A DNA stretch of 64,000 nucleotides from Brevibacterium antiquum CNRZ 918 (GTDB taxonomy: Bacteria > Actinomycetota > Actinomycetes > Actinomycetales > Brevibacteriaceae). A program made the translations under genes and the position numbers. The DNA is taken from assembly GCF_900169145.1 (NCBI RefSeq), contig NZ_FXZD01000009.1, positions 1-64,000 of the forward strand, read 5' to 3'. This document shows, piece after piece, positions 35,265 through 46,078 of the stretch. The stretch's first letter is position 1; the number at the start of each line of letters is the position of its first letter. The notes below the pieces were generated by a model. That model worked only from the letters and a program-made list of their open reading frames with translations, made no database searches and had not been told where the DNA came from.

Positions 35265-36353
35265 TCAAAGCGCCTCGTCGTGCGGCGTCACGGGAGCTGC
35301 AGGCACCACGGGAGCCTTCGGCTGCTTGATGCCCAGTTCTGGTTGCTTCCGGAACTGGCCTGTGGCGAAGAGAACGGCGATGACGATTGCGGAGACGATC
35401 CAACCGGAGACTCCCAAGAACGAGACCAAGGCCATGTCCGGGGTTGAGGCGGATCCGTCGATGAACAGCCCGAGCAGCATCCCTGCCGAACCATTGAGCG
35501 CAGCATGCGCGGCGACAGACGGCCAGCCCGAACCAGTGCGCAGTCGCAGCCAGCCGAACAGGATCCCCACCATGACACAGCCGCCGACCATGAAGGCCAG
35601 CCCCGTGATGTCGGGGCGCGCGAAGTTGTATCCGAGCAGGATCAGCGGTGCGTGCCACAGACCCCAGATCACTCCGACGATGAGGAGTGCGGGCCAGGTG
35701 CCGAGTGGACGCAGGCTCGTCAGCAGCCATCCTCGCCAGCCGACCTCCTCGCCGAAGGCGACGATCACATTGAGCAGTGATCCCAGCGCCATGATCACCA
35801 GATAGCCGATCACGGCCACGACCAGCGGGATCTCGTCCAACCCGGGCAGCTGCGCCAACTGAGCCTTGAACCCTGAGAGACCAAGCAGGTCAACCTGCAT
35901 CCATCCGAAGGCTGCGCCCAGCAGGTAGGCCACGGCCACGAGCACGAATATCCCGAAGAAGGCGAGCGCGGTCATCCCGAGAACCCGGCCGAAGGGACGC
36001 AGCGGCCAGATGCCGAGGTACCTGACGATGCTGGCCCGAGGCTCACCGGTGCGACGGCGCTGGATGATCATCGCCACGATCACAGCGATCAGCGGGGTGA
36101 ACATCATGGCCATTCCCGACACCTGCACGAGCAGTGGATTGCCCAACCCTTCACCGCTCAACCACAGGGGCAGGCACGCAACCCAGGCGAGAACCGCTGC
36201 CACTACAACGAAGACTGCGACCTCGAGCCACGGCACCTGAGCCGGCACGATCGCCAGCGGTCGGCCCTTGGGGTCCACGTCCTCCCCCACCGAGGTGGCT
36301 GCGGGCTCTGTGCCCACGGTGGCGTTGTCGCTTCTGTCCGTTCCCGTGCTCAC
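35265..36353 (-). CDS. CPBP family intramembrane glutamic endopeptidase
   Basis: 362-aa polytopic membrane protein of the CPBP/Abi (CAAX protease and bacteriocin-processing) family. Motif 1 is AFGEEVGWRGWLL with Glu202, Glu203 and Arg207. Motif 2 is VIWGLWHAPLILLGYNF with the catalytic His. Motif 3 is expected in the helix VGILFGWLRLRTGS followed by AAHAALNGS. Related to Rce1-type proteases; substrate unknown. Residues 1-40 are a polar cytoplasmic lead. Confidence 0.88.
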   Translation of the reverse strand: MSTGTDRSDNATVGTEPAATSVGEDVDPKGRPLAIVPAQVPWLEVAVFVVVAAVLAWVACLPLWLSGEGLGNPLLVQVSGMAMMFTPLIAVIVAMIIQRRRTGEPRASIVRYLGIWPLRPFGRVLGMTALAFFGIFVLVAVAYLLGAAFGWMQVDLLGLSGFKAQLAQLPGLDEIPLVVAVIGYLVIMALGSLLNVIVAFGEEVGWRGWLLTSLRPLGTWPALLIVGVIWGLWHAPLILLGYNFARPDITGLAFMVGGCVMVGILFGWLRLRTGSGWPSVAAHAALNGSAGMLLGLFIDGSASTPDMALVSFLGVSGWIVSAIVIAVLFATGQFRKQPELGIKQPKAPVVPAAPVTPHDEAL

Positions 36354-36660
36354 GGTTCCTCCTCAGTCCTGCACCGACGCTGCCTTTTGGGTCCACTCTG
36401 CTGTCTGTGCTGCTTTCATCATCCAACCTACGTTGTCGGCCGATCGTGCACCTCCGCCGTGTGACTGAAATCGATCTCGCCCATCCGGCCGAGGGAGACC
36501 CCCGTGTCGATTCGCCTCTGCCGAAGCAGTGCTCCTGTTCTCGCTCCTCTCCCGTCTCACCCCCCTCCCGTCTCACTCCCCTCCCGTCCTCGACCATCCA
36601 TATTCTGAGATACGATGAACACCGTTGAATCACCGTCGATTCGTGCAAAGGCGCAATCTC
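36354..36660. other. Region with C-rich direct repeats, no gene
   Basis: 307 bp between divergent genes. The stretch at 36543-36592 is pyrimidine-rich with three close copies of a CTCCCGTCTCAC-like unit. No gene is supported. AAAGG at 36647-36651 could serve the ATG at 36661 of the permease. Confidence 0.45.
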
Positions 36661-38160
36661 ATGACCGAACATTCCCCGAAATAACATCTCTCCGACTCCG
36701 ATCACCTCTCGGTCCTCGGCTACGAGGACTCCTTCGAACGATCGATGAGCCCCTGGGCGAACTTCGCCCTCGGCTTCACCTATCTCTCCCCGCTCGTCGG
36801 CGTCTACTCGCTCATGGCTGTGGCCCTCTCCACCGGCGGACCGCCATCGATGTGGTGGATCATCATCGTCGCTTGCGGCCAGATGCTGGTCGCCCTGGTC
36901 TTCGGTGAAGTCGTCTCCCAGTTCCCCATCGCCGGTGGGATCTACCCTTGGGCACGCAGACTGTGGGGTTAGCGGTATGCCTGGATGGCCGCGTGGGTCT
37001 ACATCTGCGCCCTCATCGTCACCATCACCTCGGTGGCGGAGTTCGGTGCCGGATTCGTGTCGAGTCTGTTCGGCTTCGAACTGAATCGCAATACCACCCT
37101 TCTCTTGGCCTTGGGCCTGCTGGTCCTGGCCCTGGCCATCAACTTCAGCGGCACCAAGTGGTTGGCCCGGATCGCACGCATCGGCCTGTTCGCCGAACTC
37201 ATCGGCGTCATAGGCCTCGGCCTGTTCCTGCTCATCTTCGAACGCAAGCACAGCTTCGGCGTGTTCTTCGACTCCATGGGAACCGCCGGTGATGGCAGCT
37301 ACGCCGCCGCATTCATGGGCGCTGCGGTCGCCGGACTCTTCCTCTTCTACGGCTTCGAGGCCTGCGGCGACGTCGCCGAAGAGGTGTCCGATCCGGCCCG
37401 CGGCATCCCCAAGGCCATGCTCATGACGATCCTCGTCGGCGCGGTCTCGGCCCTGTTCTCATTCGGCGGCTACGTGTTGGCAGCCCCGAACCTCGACGAG
37501 ATCGTGGCCGGTCAGGTCGCGGACCCCATTCCCGCGATCCTCGAGGGCAGCCTCGGCACGGTCGGGGCGAAGATCTTCCTCCTCGTCGCGATCACCGCCT
37601 TCATCTCCTGCGTCCTCAGCCTCCAGGCCGCGGCCTCGCGCCTGATATTCAGCTTCGCCCGAGACGGGATGATGCCAGGTCACAAGTGGCTGTCCAAGGT
37701 CACCGATGGCACCAAGGTCCCCCGCAACGCCCTCATCGTCGCCTGCATCACCCCAGCTCTCATCTGCGTGCTGATCTGGTTCAATGATGGAATCCTCGTC
37801 GCGGTCACCTCCTTCGCCATCCTCGGCATCTACCTCGCATTCCAGATGGTCGTCCTCGGCGCGCTGCGGCAGCGCTTCAAGGGTTGGAGGCCCGCGGGCC
37901 CGTGGTCGCTGCGGGGCTGGGGAATCATCGTCAACATCGCGGCGCTGGCCTATGGGATCTTCGCCATGATCCTGTTGGCGCTGCCCGGCGACTCGGGTTC
38001 GTTCTTCGCCGACTGGATCGTGCTTCTCGGCCTCGTCGTGGTGCTCGTGGTCGGGGTCGTCTACCTCTTCACCGCCCGTCCGGACCGGCAGTCCGACGCC
38101 CCCGAAGGTGACGCCATCGCCGTCGCCGAGGCGATCCGCTCCCACCGCTCGAATCGCTGA
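36661..38160 (+). pseudogene. APC family amino acid permease with two in-frame stop codons
   Basis: One continuous permease frame of 500 codons runs from ATG 36661 to 38160, interrupted twice. TAA at 36682-36684 is codon 8 (after MTEHSPK). TAG at 36970-36972 lies between YPWARRLWG and RYAWMAAWVY, where the family normally has a basic residue. All the rest is intact: SMSPWANFALGFTYLSPLVG, a FLFYGFEACGDVAEEVSDPARG signature and about 12 helices. Restart would be possible at ATG 36745 and again at 36985, but the first product would be only 75 aa. Most simply an inactivated gene; a sequencing error at two sites is less likely but testable. Amino acid or amine uptake was the original role. Confidence 0.8.
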
Positions 38161-38186
38161 GATCCAGCCCACGAGTCGCCGAACGC

Positions 38187-38254
38187 CGAGCGGACCACTT
38201 AGTTTCGAGCGGACCCGCTATAGGGTGTCCCTTCGAAGCCGAGTGGTCCGCTCG
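38187..38254. terminator. Long inverted repeat after the permease
   Basis: CGAGCGGACCACT (38187-38199) pairs perfectly with AGTGGTCCGCTCG (38242-38254) across a 42-nt loop. A further partial copy, CGAGCGGACC, lies inside the loop at 38206-38215. May be a terminator, or one copy of a genome-wide palindromic repeat. Confidence 0.6.
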
Positions 38255-38329
38255 TTTCCACGCAGTGAGCTGCCCGGCAGTGCAGGTCAGCTCGGCGAGG
38301 GGCGGGACCCTCCACTCATCCACATAAAA

Positions 38330-38354
38330 ATACAGGTCTATGTATAACAATTCG
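38330..38354. promoter_or_regulatory. Candidate ArgR box before argG
   Basis: An AT-rich patch holds the inverted repeat ATACA (38330-38334) and TGTAT (38341-38345). TGTATAACAATTCG (38341-38354) matches 11 of 14 positions of the ARG-box core TGAATWWWWATTCA as I recall it. It lies 34-58 bp before the argG start, where ArgR repression would be expected. Confidence 0.4.
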
Positions 38355-38360
38355 ACATGA

Positions 38361-39809
<1,449 letters not shown>

Positions 39810-39836
39810 TCGCCGAGCCCACAGCCAGTAACTGAC

Positions 39837-39896
39837 AACGGTCGGCAAGTTCACCTCAAAATCTCGCGCGAGATCGAGGTGGACTTGTCGACCGTT
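39837..39896. terminator. Large hairpin terminator after argG
   Basis: A 21-bp stem (39837-39857 with 39876-39896) is complete except for two positions that form G-U pairs in RNA. The 18-nt loop contains the perfect palindrome ATCTCGCGCGAGAT. TTTCGT follows. It ends the argG transcript 28 bp after the stop codon. Confidence 0.8.
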
Positions 39897-39981
39897 TCGT
39901 CTATTCACCGTGCTTCGCAGTCTCCTTCCACAGGCAGCTTCCCGGCAGGTAGTTCCCCGCGGATGGTGAGATGATCGTGCG

Positions 39982-40773
39982 ATGACAACAGCGGCGTCCA
40001 GCCTGCAGTCCCTCGCCGAGGTGATCGAGTCGGAACTGCGTGATCGTGGCACCTCCGTACGCGCCACGAAGGAACGCGCATACCTCAAGAGCGACCTCGT
40101 CCACTACGGCGTCGGCGTACCGGGTACGCGCGCAGTGGTGGCCACGACTCTGCGCGGGGTGGAGTTGGACCATGACGGAATCGTCGCTCTCGTCGAGGCC
40201 CTGTGGAACTCTACGGGCGCACTGGACGACGCGAGCCGCGGTACTCCGGTTTATGAGTGTTGCAGTGCGGCCACGATGGTGCTCATCCAAACGAAGGACC
40301 ACCTCGGCGCCGGTGACACTGACCTCTTCGAACGACTGCTGCGACAGTCCCGCACCTGGGCGCTCGTGGATCCACTCGCCGGTGATGCCGTCGGCCCGTT
40401 GTCTGAACATGATGCGAAGTTTGCTCCGGTGCTCGAACGCTGGGCGAGCGACGACGATTTCTGGATCCGACGCTCAGCGCTGCTGGCCCACCTGCGACCA
40501 CTGCGGGAAGGCCGCGGAGACTTCGAGCGATTCTCACGTCTCGCCGATGCGATGCTGGAAGAGACGGAATTCTTCATCCGCAAAGCAATCGGCTGGGTGC
40601 TGCGCGACACCGCCCGCACACGACCGGAGATGGTCTTCGACTGGATGTTGCCGCGCGCCCATAGAGCCTCGGGCGTGACGATGCGTGAAGTGGTGAAGCA
40701 TCTGTCGCCTGAGCAGCGGAATGCACTGCTTGCGGCTAAAGGGACTCGGCGAAGTCGAGCAGGATCTGGTTGA
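39982..40773 (+). CDS. AlkD-like DNA alkylation repair protein
   Basis: 263-aa all-helical HEAT-repeat protein of the AlkC/AlkD glycosylase family. Typical elements are KSDLVHYGVGVPGTRAVV in the N part, HDAKFAPVLERWASDDDFWIRRSALLAHL in the middle (Trp and Arg of the DNA-backbone groove) and FFIRKAIGWVLRDTARTRPEMV near the end. Members excise bulky or positively charged alkyl adducts. The last residues are Arg/Ser-rich, and the 3' end overlaps the convergent hydrolase gene by 38 bp. Confidence 0.85.
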   Translation: MTTAASSLQSLAEVIESELRDRGTSVRATKERAYLKSDLVHYGVGVPGTRAVVATTLRGVELDHDGIVALVEALWNSTGALDDASRGTPVYECCSAATMVLIQTKDHLGAGDTDLFERLLRQSRTWALVDPLAGDAVGPLSEHDAKFAPVLERWASDDDFWIRRSALLAHLRPLREGRGDFERFSRLADAMLEETEFFIRKAIGWVLRDTARTRPEMVFDWMLPRAHRASGVTMREVVKHLSPEQRNALLAAKGTRRSRAGSG

Positions 40774-41539
40774 AGGCCCCCGGCGCCTCGATGTTGGCGG
40801 CATGGCCAGCGTTGGGGATGACCGCCGATGAGCCGAGCGGAGCCAGGCCTGCGGATGCGGCTGCGTGCGATGAGGGCCAGTGCTCGCTCTCGGCTCCGGC
40901 GACGAAGAGCACAGGCACGTCGGCGCCTTCGATCACGGAACGCCAATCGGCCTTCGCATGGTCGCCCAGCAGACCCAGCTCGCCACGGCTGAGCTTGTGA
41001 TCCACACCCTTCATGGCCTTGAGCAGACGCACCATGCGCCTGCCTCGCTTCCAGACGGGGGTGCCATGCCCCGTGGGAGGAATGCCCTCGGCGAAGTAGG
41101 TGTCGACGTTGGACTCCTCGTAGCCGTAATACCCGTGCGGCCAGTCAGCGGTGTTGAGCATCTTAGGCGTCTGGTCGACGACAGCGATTCCGGTGATGCG
41201 ATCGGCACCGAACTGGGAGAGATAGGACCAAACGGTGTTGCCGCCCATGGATCCGCCCACGAGCAGAACATTTCGCAGATCCAAAGCCTCGAGAACTTGT
41301 GCCACGTCCTGACCACGCCGCTCCATGGTCACACCAGACTTGGGGTGGTCGGCACCTCCGTGGCCGCGCAGGTCAACTGAGAACACCTCGCATCCAGCCT
41401 GTGCCAACGGTTGAACCTGGTAGCGCCAGCTGGTCGCCGGTGCCTTGAACCCCGCCAGCAGCATCACGGGGCGACCGGCGGGGTCTCCGGTCTGCGTGTA
41501 CTCGAGACTGACGCCGTCATCGGCACTGATTGCGGCCAC
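40736..41539 (-). CDS. Alpha/beta-fold hydrolase
   Basis: 267-aa hydrolase. The nucleophile elbow is VGGSMGGN (Ser97). The oxyanion region is LLAGFKAPATSWRYQV, and VDLRGHGGADHP is the usual strand-loop. The acid is expected in LFVAGAESEHWPSSH and the His in NAGHAANIEAPGAF near the end. Without a lid signature or neighbours, an esterase or peroxidase-like role cannot be separated. Convergent with the AlkD-like gene. Confidence 0.88.
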   Translation of the reverse strand: MAAISADDGVSLEYTQTGDPAGRPVMLLAGFKAPATSWRYQVQPLAQAGCEVFSVDLRGHGGADHPKSGVTMERRGQDVAQVLEALDLRNVLLVGGSMGGNTVWSYLSQFGADRITGIAVVDQTPKMLNTADWPHGYYGYEESNVDTYFAEGIPPTGHGTPVWKRGRRMVRLLKAMKGVDHKLSRGELGLLGDHAKADWRSVIEGADVPVLFVAGAESEHWPSSHAAASAGLAPLGSSAVIPNAGHAANIEAPGAFNQILLDFAESL

Positions 41540-41621
41540 GGTCCACTCCTAGCGCTGGGTTCCCCGCGAGTCAGGGTCCGCAATGACCATGCAGTTCTCC
41601 GGGCTTCGAGGGTGAACTCAC

Positions 41622-41664
41622 AAAAGAAGCCCTTCACCAGCTGTTCCTGCTGGTGAAGGGCTTC
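41622..41664 (-). terminator. Intrinsic terminator of tRNA-Arg
   Basis: A perfect 15-bp stem, GAAGCCCTTCACCAG (41626-41640) with 41650-41664 and a 9-nt loop, is followed on the minus strand by TTTT (41625-41622). It lies directly downstream of the tRNA gene. Confidence 0.9.
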
Positions 41665-41671
41665 CCTACTG

Positions 41672-41744
41672 TGCGCCACGAGGGATTCGAACCCCCAACC
41701 TTCTGATCCGTAGTCAGATGCTCTATCCGTTGAGCTAGTGGCGC
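41672..41744 (-). tRNA. tRNA-Arg (anticodon ACG)
   Basis: 73-nt cloverleaf on the minus strand. Acceptor arms GCGCCAC and GTGGCGC pair perfectly. The anticodon stem TCTGA/TCAGA frames the loop CTACGGA with anticodon ACG (read as ICG). The T arm is GGGGG-TTCGAAT-CCCTC with one mismatch. Discriminator A; CCA is not encoded. Confidence 0.95.
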
Positions 41745-42137
41745 ATGTCGCCTGGACTCTCGCCCTGCAACTGGATCAACTATACACACCGAAATCACCC
41801 AAGCTCAAATTCGGCCAAAGTGCGCTTCACCACATTCGCAGATTCGGCGGATCCTAGAGCTCAGGTCCGTCTCAACGGACTTTTGATACAAGCGAACTGG
41901 CGAGAATACTGAGGTCACTGCCTTCATGAAACTGCACCTTTTGCAAAGAAGCATCATGCGTATGCAAAAACACATCATTGCTTTGATCTATGTGCGTCTT
42001 TAGAGGTGGTGTTGTGACCCAATGCACATCTTCCGAGAACTCAAAACCAGGATTTTCCGGTCCGTCCGAGCCCTACGGTGGAGATGTACCAGCCGACAGG
42101 CGGAACCCCGTAATCCCGATTGACCAGGAGACCACTC
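41745..42137. promoter_or_regulatory. Long promoter region of the PEP carboxykinase gene
   Basis: 393 bp without a gene and AT-richer than its surroundings. TTTTGCA (41939-41945) and TGCAAAA (41963-41969) form an inverted repeat, and the first contains the 8-bp palindrome TTTGCAAA (41940-41947). That is the core of the RamB motif known from corynebacterial acetate and gluconeogenesis genes. AGGAG at 42125-42129 is the ribosome binding site. Carbon-source control is likely. Confidence 0.5.
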
Positions 42138-43970
42138 ATGACTGTCCTCGACCATGACGTCGTCGCTGACCAGCTGAAGAACGCACCGACCGATAGCGAG
42201 CCGGTGCTTTCGTTCGTCAGCAGGGTCGCCACCCTCACCACTCCAGACGATATCGTCTGGGTCGATGGTTCGGATGAGCAGAAGGCCACCATCGCCGACC
42301 AGCTCGTCGAAGCCGGCACCATCGTTCGCCTGACCGGCACCAAGGACTCATTCTACGCGGCCTCCGACCCCGAGGACGTCGCCCGCGTGGAGGGCCGCAC
42401 CTACATCTGCTCCGTCGAGGAGAAGGATGCCGGGGCGCTCAACAACTGGATGGCTCCGGCCGAGATGAGGGAGACCCTCAAGCCGCTCTTCGACGGTTCG
42501 ATGCGCGGACGCACCATGTACGTCATCCCGTTCGTGATGGGACATGCTGAGGCCGACCAGCCGATGTTCGGCATCGAGCTCACCGATTCCCCCTACGTTG
42601 TCCTCTCCATGCTCGTCATGGCGCGTTCGGGCAAGACCGCCCTCGACGCGATCGTGGCCAATGGCGGCACCTTCGTCGAGTGTGTGCACTCGGTCGGCGC
42701 TCCGCTCGAAGCCGGGCAGGAGGACGTCGCCTGGCCCTGCAACCCCACCAAATACATCACTCACTTCCCCGAAGAGCGCTCCATCTGGTCCTTCGGCTCC
42801 GGCTACGGCGGCAACGCGCTGCTCGGCAAGAAGTGCTACGCGCTGCGCATCGCTTCGTCGATCGCCCGTGATGAAGGCTGGTTGGCCGAGCACATGCTCA
42901 TCCTCAAGCTGACGAGCCCGGAAGGCGAGGTCAAGTACATCGCCGCCGCATTCCCTTCGGCCTGCGGCAAGACCAACCTCGCCATGATCGAGCCCACCAT
43001 TCCCGGCTGGAAGGCCGAGACCCTGGGCGACGACATCGCCTGGATGCGCTTCGGCGACGACGGCCAGCTCTACGCCGTCAACCCTGAGTTCGGTCTCTTC
43101 GGAGTCGCCCCGGGCACCGGCTACACCACCAACCCGACCGCGATGCGGGCCATCGAAGCCGGCGGAAACATCTTCACCAACGTCGCCCTGACCGACGACG
43201 GTGATGTGTGGTGGGAGGGCAAGACGGACGAGAAGCCAGCTCACCTCACCGACTGGCGCGGCAACGACTGGACGCCTGATTCCGAGACCCCAGCCGCTCA
43301 CCCGAATTCGCGCTTCTGCACCCCGATCGCCAACGTTCCGACGCTGGCTCCTGAGTGGACGAACCCGAACGGCGTGCCGATCTCGGCAATCCTCTTCGGC
43401 GGCCGCCGCAAGACGACCATGCCGCTCGTGACTGAGACCAAGGACTGGAACCACGGTGTCTTCATGGGCTCGGTGCTCTCCTCAGAGACCACCGCTGCCG
43501 CCACCGGAGCCGTCGGCGTCGTTCGTCGCGATCCCATGGCGATGCGTCCGTTCATCGGCTACAACGTCGGTGACTACCTGCAGCACTGGCTCGACATCGG
43601 AAACACCGAGGGCGCCCAGCTGCCGAAGATCTTCTACGTGAACTGGTTCCGCCGCGACGAGGACAACTCGTTCCTGTGGCCAGGCTTCTCCGAGAACTCA
43701 CGGGTTCTCAAGTGGGTCTTCGAGCGCGTCACCGGCACCGCCGACGCCGTCGAGAGCCCGCTCGGCCTGACCCCAGTCGAAGGCGGCCTGGACACCGAGG
43801 GACTCGACTTCACCGACGAGCAGCTGCGCAAGGCACTTGAGATCAAGCCCGAGGAATGGCAGACCGAGCTCGGACTCATCGAAGACTGGTATGAGCAGCT
43901 CGGCGATTCGGTACCTGCCGAACTCCGCGCTGAGGTCGACAACCTGCGCAATCGCCTGGGCCTCGCCTGA
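42138..43970 (+). CDS. pckG: Phosphoenolpyruvate carboxykinase (GTP)
   Basis: 610-aa GTP-dependent PEPCK, which makes PEP from oxaloacetate and feeds gluconeogenesis. The P-loop with the essential Cys is FPSACGKTN (272-280, Cys276). [13 protein letters not shown] holds the metal ligands, and [12 protein letters not shown] and [14 protein letters not shown] are further signatures. The size is typical of the GTP family and unlike the 530-residue ATP family. ATG 42138 follows AGGAG; an ATG at 42120 precedes it without support. Confidence 0.97.
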   Translation: MTVLDHDVVADQLKNAPTDSEPVLSFVSRVATLTTPDDIVWVDGSDEQKATIADQLVEAGTIVRLTGTKDSFYAASDPEDVARVEGRTYICSVEEKDAGALNNWMAPAEMRETLKPLFDGSMRGRTMYVIPFVMGHAEADQPMFGIELTDSPYVVLSMLVMARSGKTALDAIVANGGTFVECVHSVGAPLEAGQEDVAWPCNPTKYITHFPEERSIWSFGSGYGGNALLGKKCYALRIASSIARDEGWLAEHMLILKLTSPEGEVKYIAAAFPSACGKTNLAMIEPTIPGWKAETLGDDIAWMRFGDDGQLYAVNPEFGLFGVAPGTGYTTNPTAMRAIEAGGNIFTNVALTDDGDVWWEGKTDEKPAHLTDWRGNDWTPDSETPAAHPNSRFCTPIANVPTLAPEWTNPNGVPISAILFGGRRKTTMPLVTETKDWNHGVFMGSVLSSETTAAATGAVGVVRRDPMAMRPFIGYNVGDYLQHWLDIGNTEGAQLPKIFYVNWFRRDEDNSFLWPGFSENSRVLKWVFERVTGTADAVESPLGLTPVEGGLDTEGLDFTDEQLRKALEIKPEEWQTELGLIEDWYEQLGDSVPAELRAEVDNLRNRLGLA

Positions 43971-44000
43971 GTCTTCGAGTCGCTGAGTCTTTGCCTCGTT

Positions 44001-44032
44001 GAGTTGCTGCGTCGCTGAGTTGCTGCGTCGCT
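44001..44032. repeat. Tandem 16-bp repeat after pckG
   Basis: GAGTTGCTGCGTCGCT occurs at 44001-44016 and again at 44017-44032, followed by a degenerate third start (GACTGAGTGAG). Short minisatellite in the 3' region of pckG. No function is evident. Confidence 0.75.
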
Positions 44033-44061
44033 GACTGAGTGAGGTTCTGAGCCGCACAGAG

Positions 44062-44096
44062 AATCCCCCAACCATCGCCGAGGTGGTTGGGGGATT
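44062..44096 (+). terminator. Intrinsic terminator of pckG
   Basis: A 13-bp perfect stem, AATCCCCCAACCA (44062-44074) with 44084-44096 and a 9-nt loop, is followed by TTTC. Confidence 0.9.
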
Positions 44097-44435
44097 TTCA
44101 TGTGCGAGGAAGCGGCGTCCTCGGGGATCAGCGCATCACGTACCGGGAGCACCAATGAACACCATTGCAGATGTAGGACGAGACGCTCCGGGGAAGACGT
44201 GCATAACTGACGGTTGCGAATGTGACCTGTATGGGCAAAACGTGCCCGTGAACATCAGGGGAGGCATCCACGCGGCGTTCAGACCTGTCTGCCTGGAGGA
44301 AGGCAGAGAGCGTGCGGGCCGGTCCGACAGCCGACGCATCAGCACCGTGGAGCATAGGCTCTGAAATCGTCGCGGGCTGCCGGCCGCGCTCCAACGCCGT
44401 GGAGTGCGGGAATGCAATGAAGGTCAGAAACGCAC
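44097..44435. other. Intergenic region, no gene
   Basis: 339 bp between the pckG terminator and the small membrane protein gene. A frame at 44157-44364 begins with ATG after GGGAGC, but its 69 codons show no family pattern and I do not call it. Otherwise nothing recognised. Confidence 0.4.
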
Positions 44436-44669
44436 TCAGGCGCCGTGGAGGGCCGGGACGATCAGGTAGACGCCGACGAGCACAACGATGCTGCAGACGC
44501 CGAACACTGCCCAGTAGCCGAGCCTGAGCAGGGGTTTGCTCTGGCCTTCGGCAGCCAGGTCGACGTGGACTGCCCGCATCCGCACTGCACTGGAGAAGAG
44601 CGTGATGACGACGATCGCTGACACCCAGGTCGCGACCGCAACGATGAGGAAAGAGCTCCACTCGATCAT
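44436..44669 (-). CDS. Small two-helix membrane protein coupled to the Pit transporter
   Basis: 77-aa protein with two hydrophobic helices (about 4-26 and 50-72) joined by a charged loop (MRAVHVDLAAEGQSKPLLRL). Its ATG overlaps the stop of the Pit gene by 4 nt (ATGA), so it is translated only with the transporter. I do not recognise a named family. Likely a regulatory or assembly subunit of the Pit protein, filling the place DUF47 takes in the first phosphate operon. Confidence 0.8.
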   Translation of the reverse strand: MIEWSSFLIVAVATWVSAIVVITLFSSAVRMRAVHVDLAAEGQSKPLLRLGYWAVFGVCSIVVLVGVYLIVPALHGA

Positions 44670-46078
44670 TTCGAATCTCCCTTGTCTGCGTGTGCCCCGT
44701 CAGCATCTGTCTCCGCCGCAGGATTGCGCACAGCGCTGGAGTCGGAGTTGGTACCCACAGCGGAACTGGCGCCATCGTCAAAGCCGGCTCCGGCAACGGA
44801 GCCTGCTTCGGCAACGGAGCCGGCACCGGACTTCGCTTCCACCCTGTCAGCAACTCGCTGATCTCGGGCTTCGATGCGAGAGGCACGCTTCATGGCTGCC
44901 CGCTTGCGGTTGCGGTCCTTGCGCAGCTTGCGCTTACGACCGCGGATACCCACGGCCTCGCCGACGGTGTCGAAGTTCGAGAGCTCGGGATCCGCGACCT
45001 TGCGTGAGCTGAGGAAGATCCAGAGGACTGCGACGACCGCGATGACTGTGTCGACGATAACGCCGATGGTGCCGAGGTGCGCGATGCCTGCTGCGATGCC
45101 ACCGACGATTCCGGCCGCCGGGATGGTCAGCAGCCAACCCGATGCGATGCGCCCGGCGGTGGACCACTTCACGTCCGCACCCTTACGGCCCAGACCGGAG
45201 CCGACCACCGAACCGGACGCCACCTGCGTCGTCGACAGGGCGAAGCCGAGGTGGGAAGAGGCGAGGATGGCCGCGGCCGTCGAGGTCTCGGCAGCCAGTC
45301 CCTGAGCAGGCTTGACGGTGGTGAGCTTGGTGCCGAGGGTGTCGATGATTCGCCAACCGCCGATATAAGTTCCCATGGCGATCGCCAACGCGCAAGCTCC
45401 GATCACCCAGAGGTGAGGACCGGTTCCGTGGTCCTGCAGATTCGCGGACACGAGCACCAGGGTGATGACGCCCATGGTCTTCTGCGCATCGTTGGTTCCG
45501 TGTGCCAGAGCCACGAGGGAGGAGCTGAAGATCTGCCCGTATTTGAACGGTGCCCGGTGAGCGGTCTTGCCTTCGCCATTGCGTCGTGTGATGGCATAGG
45601 CCAGGCGCGTGCACAGATAGGCACCCACACCTGCAATGATCGGGGCCGCCAGTGCAGGCAGGACCACTTTGGACAAGAAGACGCCGAAGTCGACGGAGTT
45701 GAGGCCGGCGCCGATGATCGCGGCACCGATCAGCCCCCCGAACAGTGCATGTGAGGACGACGACGGCAACCCGAAGCGCCACGTCGCCATGTTCCAGATG
45801 ATCGCACCGATGAGGCCGGCAAGAATGAAGTCCGGAGTGATCTGGACTCCCCCACCGCCTTCTTTGATGATGCCCCCGGAGATGGTCTTAGCCACCTCGG
45901 TAGACAGGAAGGCACCGACGAGGTTGAGCAGCGCTGCCAGGGTGACCGCCGTCTTTGGCTTGATCGCTCCTGTGGCGATCGGAGTCGCCATGGCATTGGC
46001 TGTGTCGTGAAAGCCGTTGGTGAAGTCAAAGAACAGTGCCAGCACGATGACCAGCACAACGACGAAGATGATTTCCAC
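44666..46078 (-). CDS. pitA: Inorganic phosphate transporter, Pit family (second copy)
   Basis: 470-aa phosphate symporter. The opening LFFDFTNGFHDTANAMATPIATGAI (about 12-36), LPSSSSHALFGGLIGAAI and ALAHGTNDAQKTMGVITLV are the classic PitA signatures of both halves. From about residue 375 it carries a basic stretch (GRKRKLRKDRNRKRAAMKR) and then an Ala/Gly/Asp-rich tail of some 60 residues, absent from the first Pit protein. More PitA-like than the 336-aa copy. In operon with the small membrane protein. Confidence 0.93.
   Translation of the reverse strand: MEIIFVVVLVIVLALFFDFTNGFHDTANAMATPIATGAIKPKTAVTLAALLNLVGAFLSTEVAKTISGGIIKEGGGGVQITPDFILAGLIGAIIWNMATWRFGLPSSSSHALFGGLIGAAIIGAGLNSVDFGVFLSKVVLPALAAPIIAGVGAYLCTRLAYAITRRNGEGKTAHRAPFKYGQIFSSSLVALAHGTNDAQKTMGVITLVLVSANLQDHGTGPHLWVIGACALAIAMGTYIGGWRIIDTLGTKLTTVKPAQGLAAETSTAAAILASSHLGFALSTTQVASGSVVGSGLGRKGADVKWSTAGRIASGWLLTIPAAGIVGGIAAGIAHLGTIGVIVDTVIAVVAVLWIFLSSRKVADPELSNFDTVGEAVGIRGRKRKLRKDRNRKRAAMKRASRIEARDQRVADRVEAKSGAGSVAEAGSVAGAGFDDGASSAVGTNSDSSAVRNPAAETDADGAHADKGDSK

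Noticed and set aside
36661..36972. Recoding of TAA or TAG (programmed readthrough, selenocysteine or pyrrolysine) in the permease
   Set aside because: No stem-loop of SECIS or PYLIS type was seen after the stops and one stop is TAA. Simple inactivation is the more economical explanation.
44157..44364. 69-codon frame with ATG after a weak GGGAGC site
   Set aside because: No homologous pattern, mixed codon use and location between a terminator and another operon. Not enough support.
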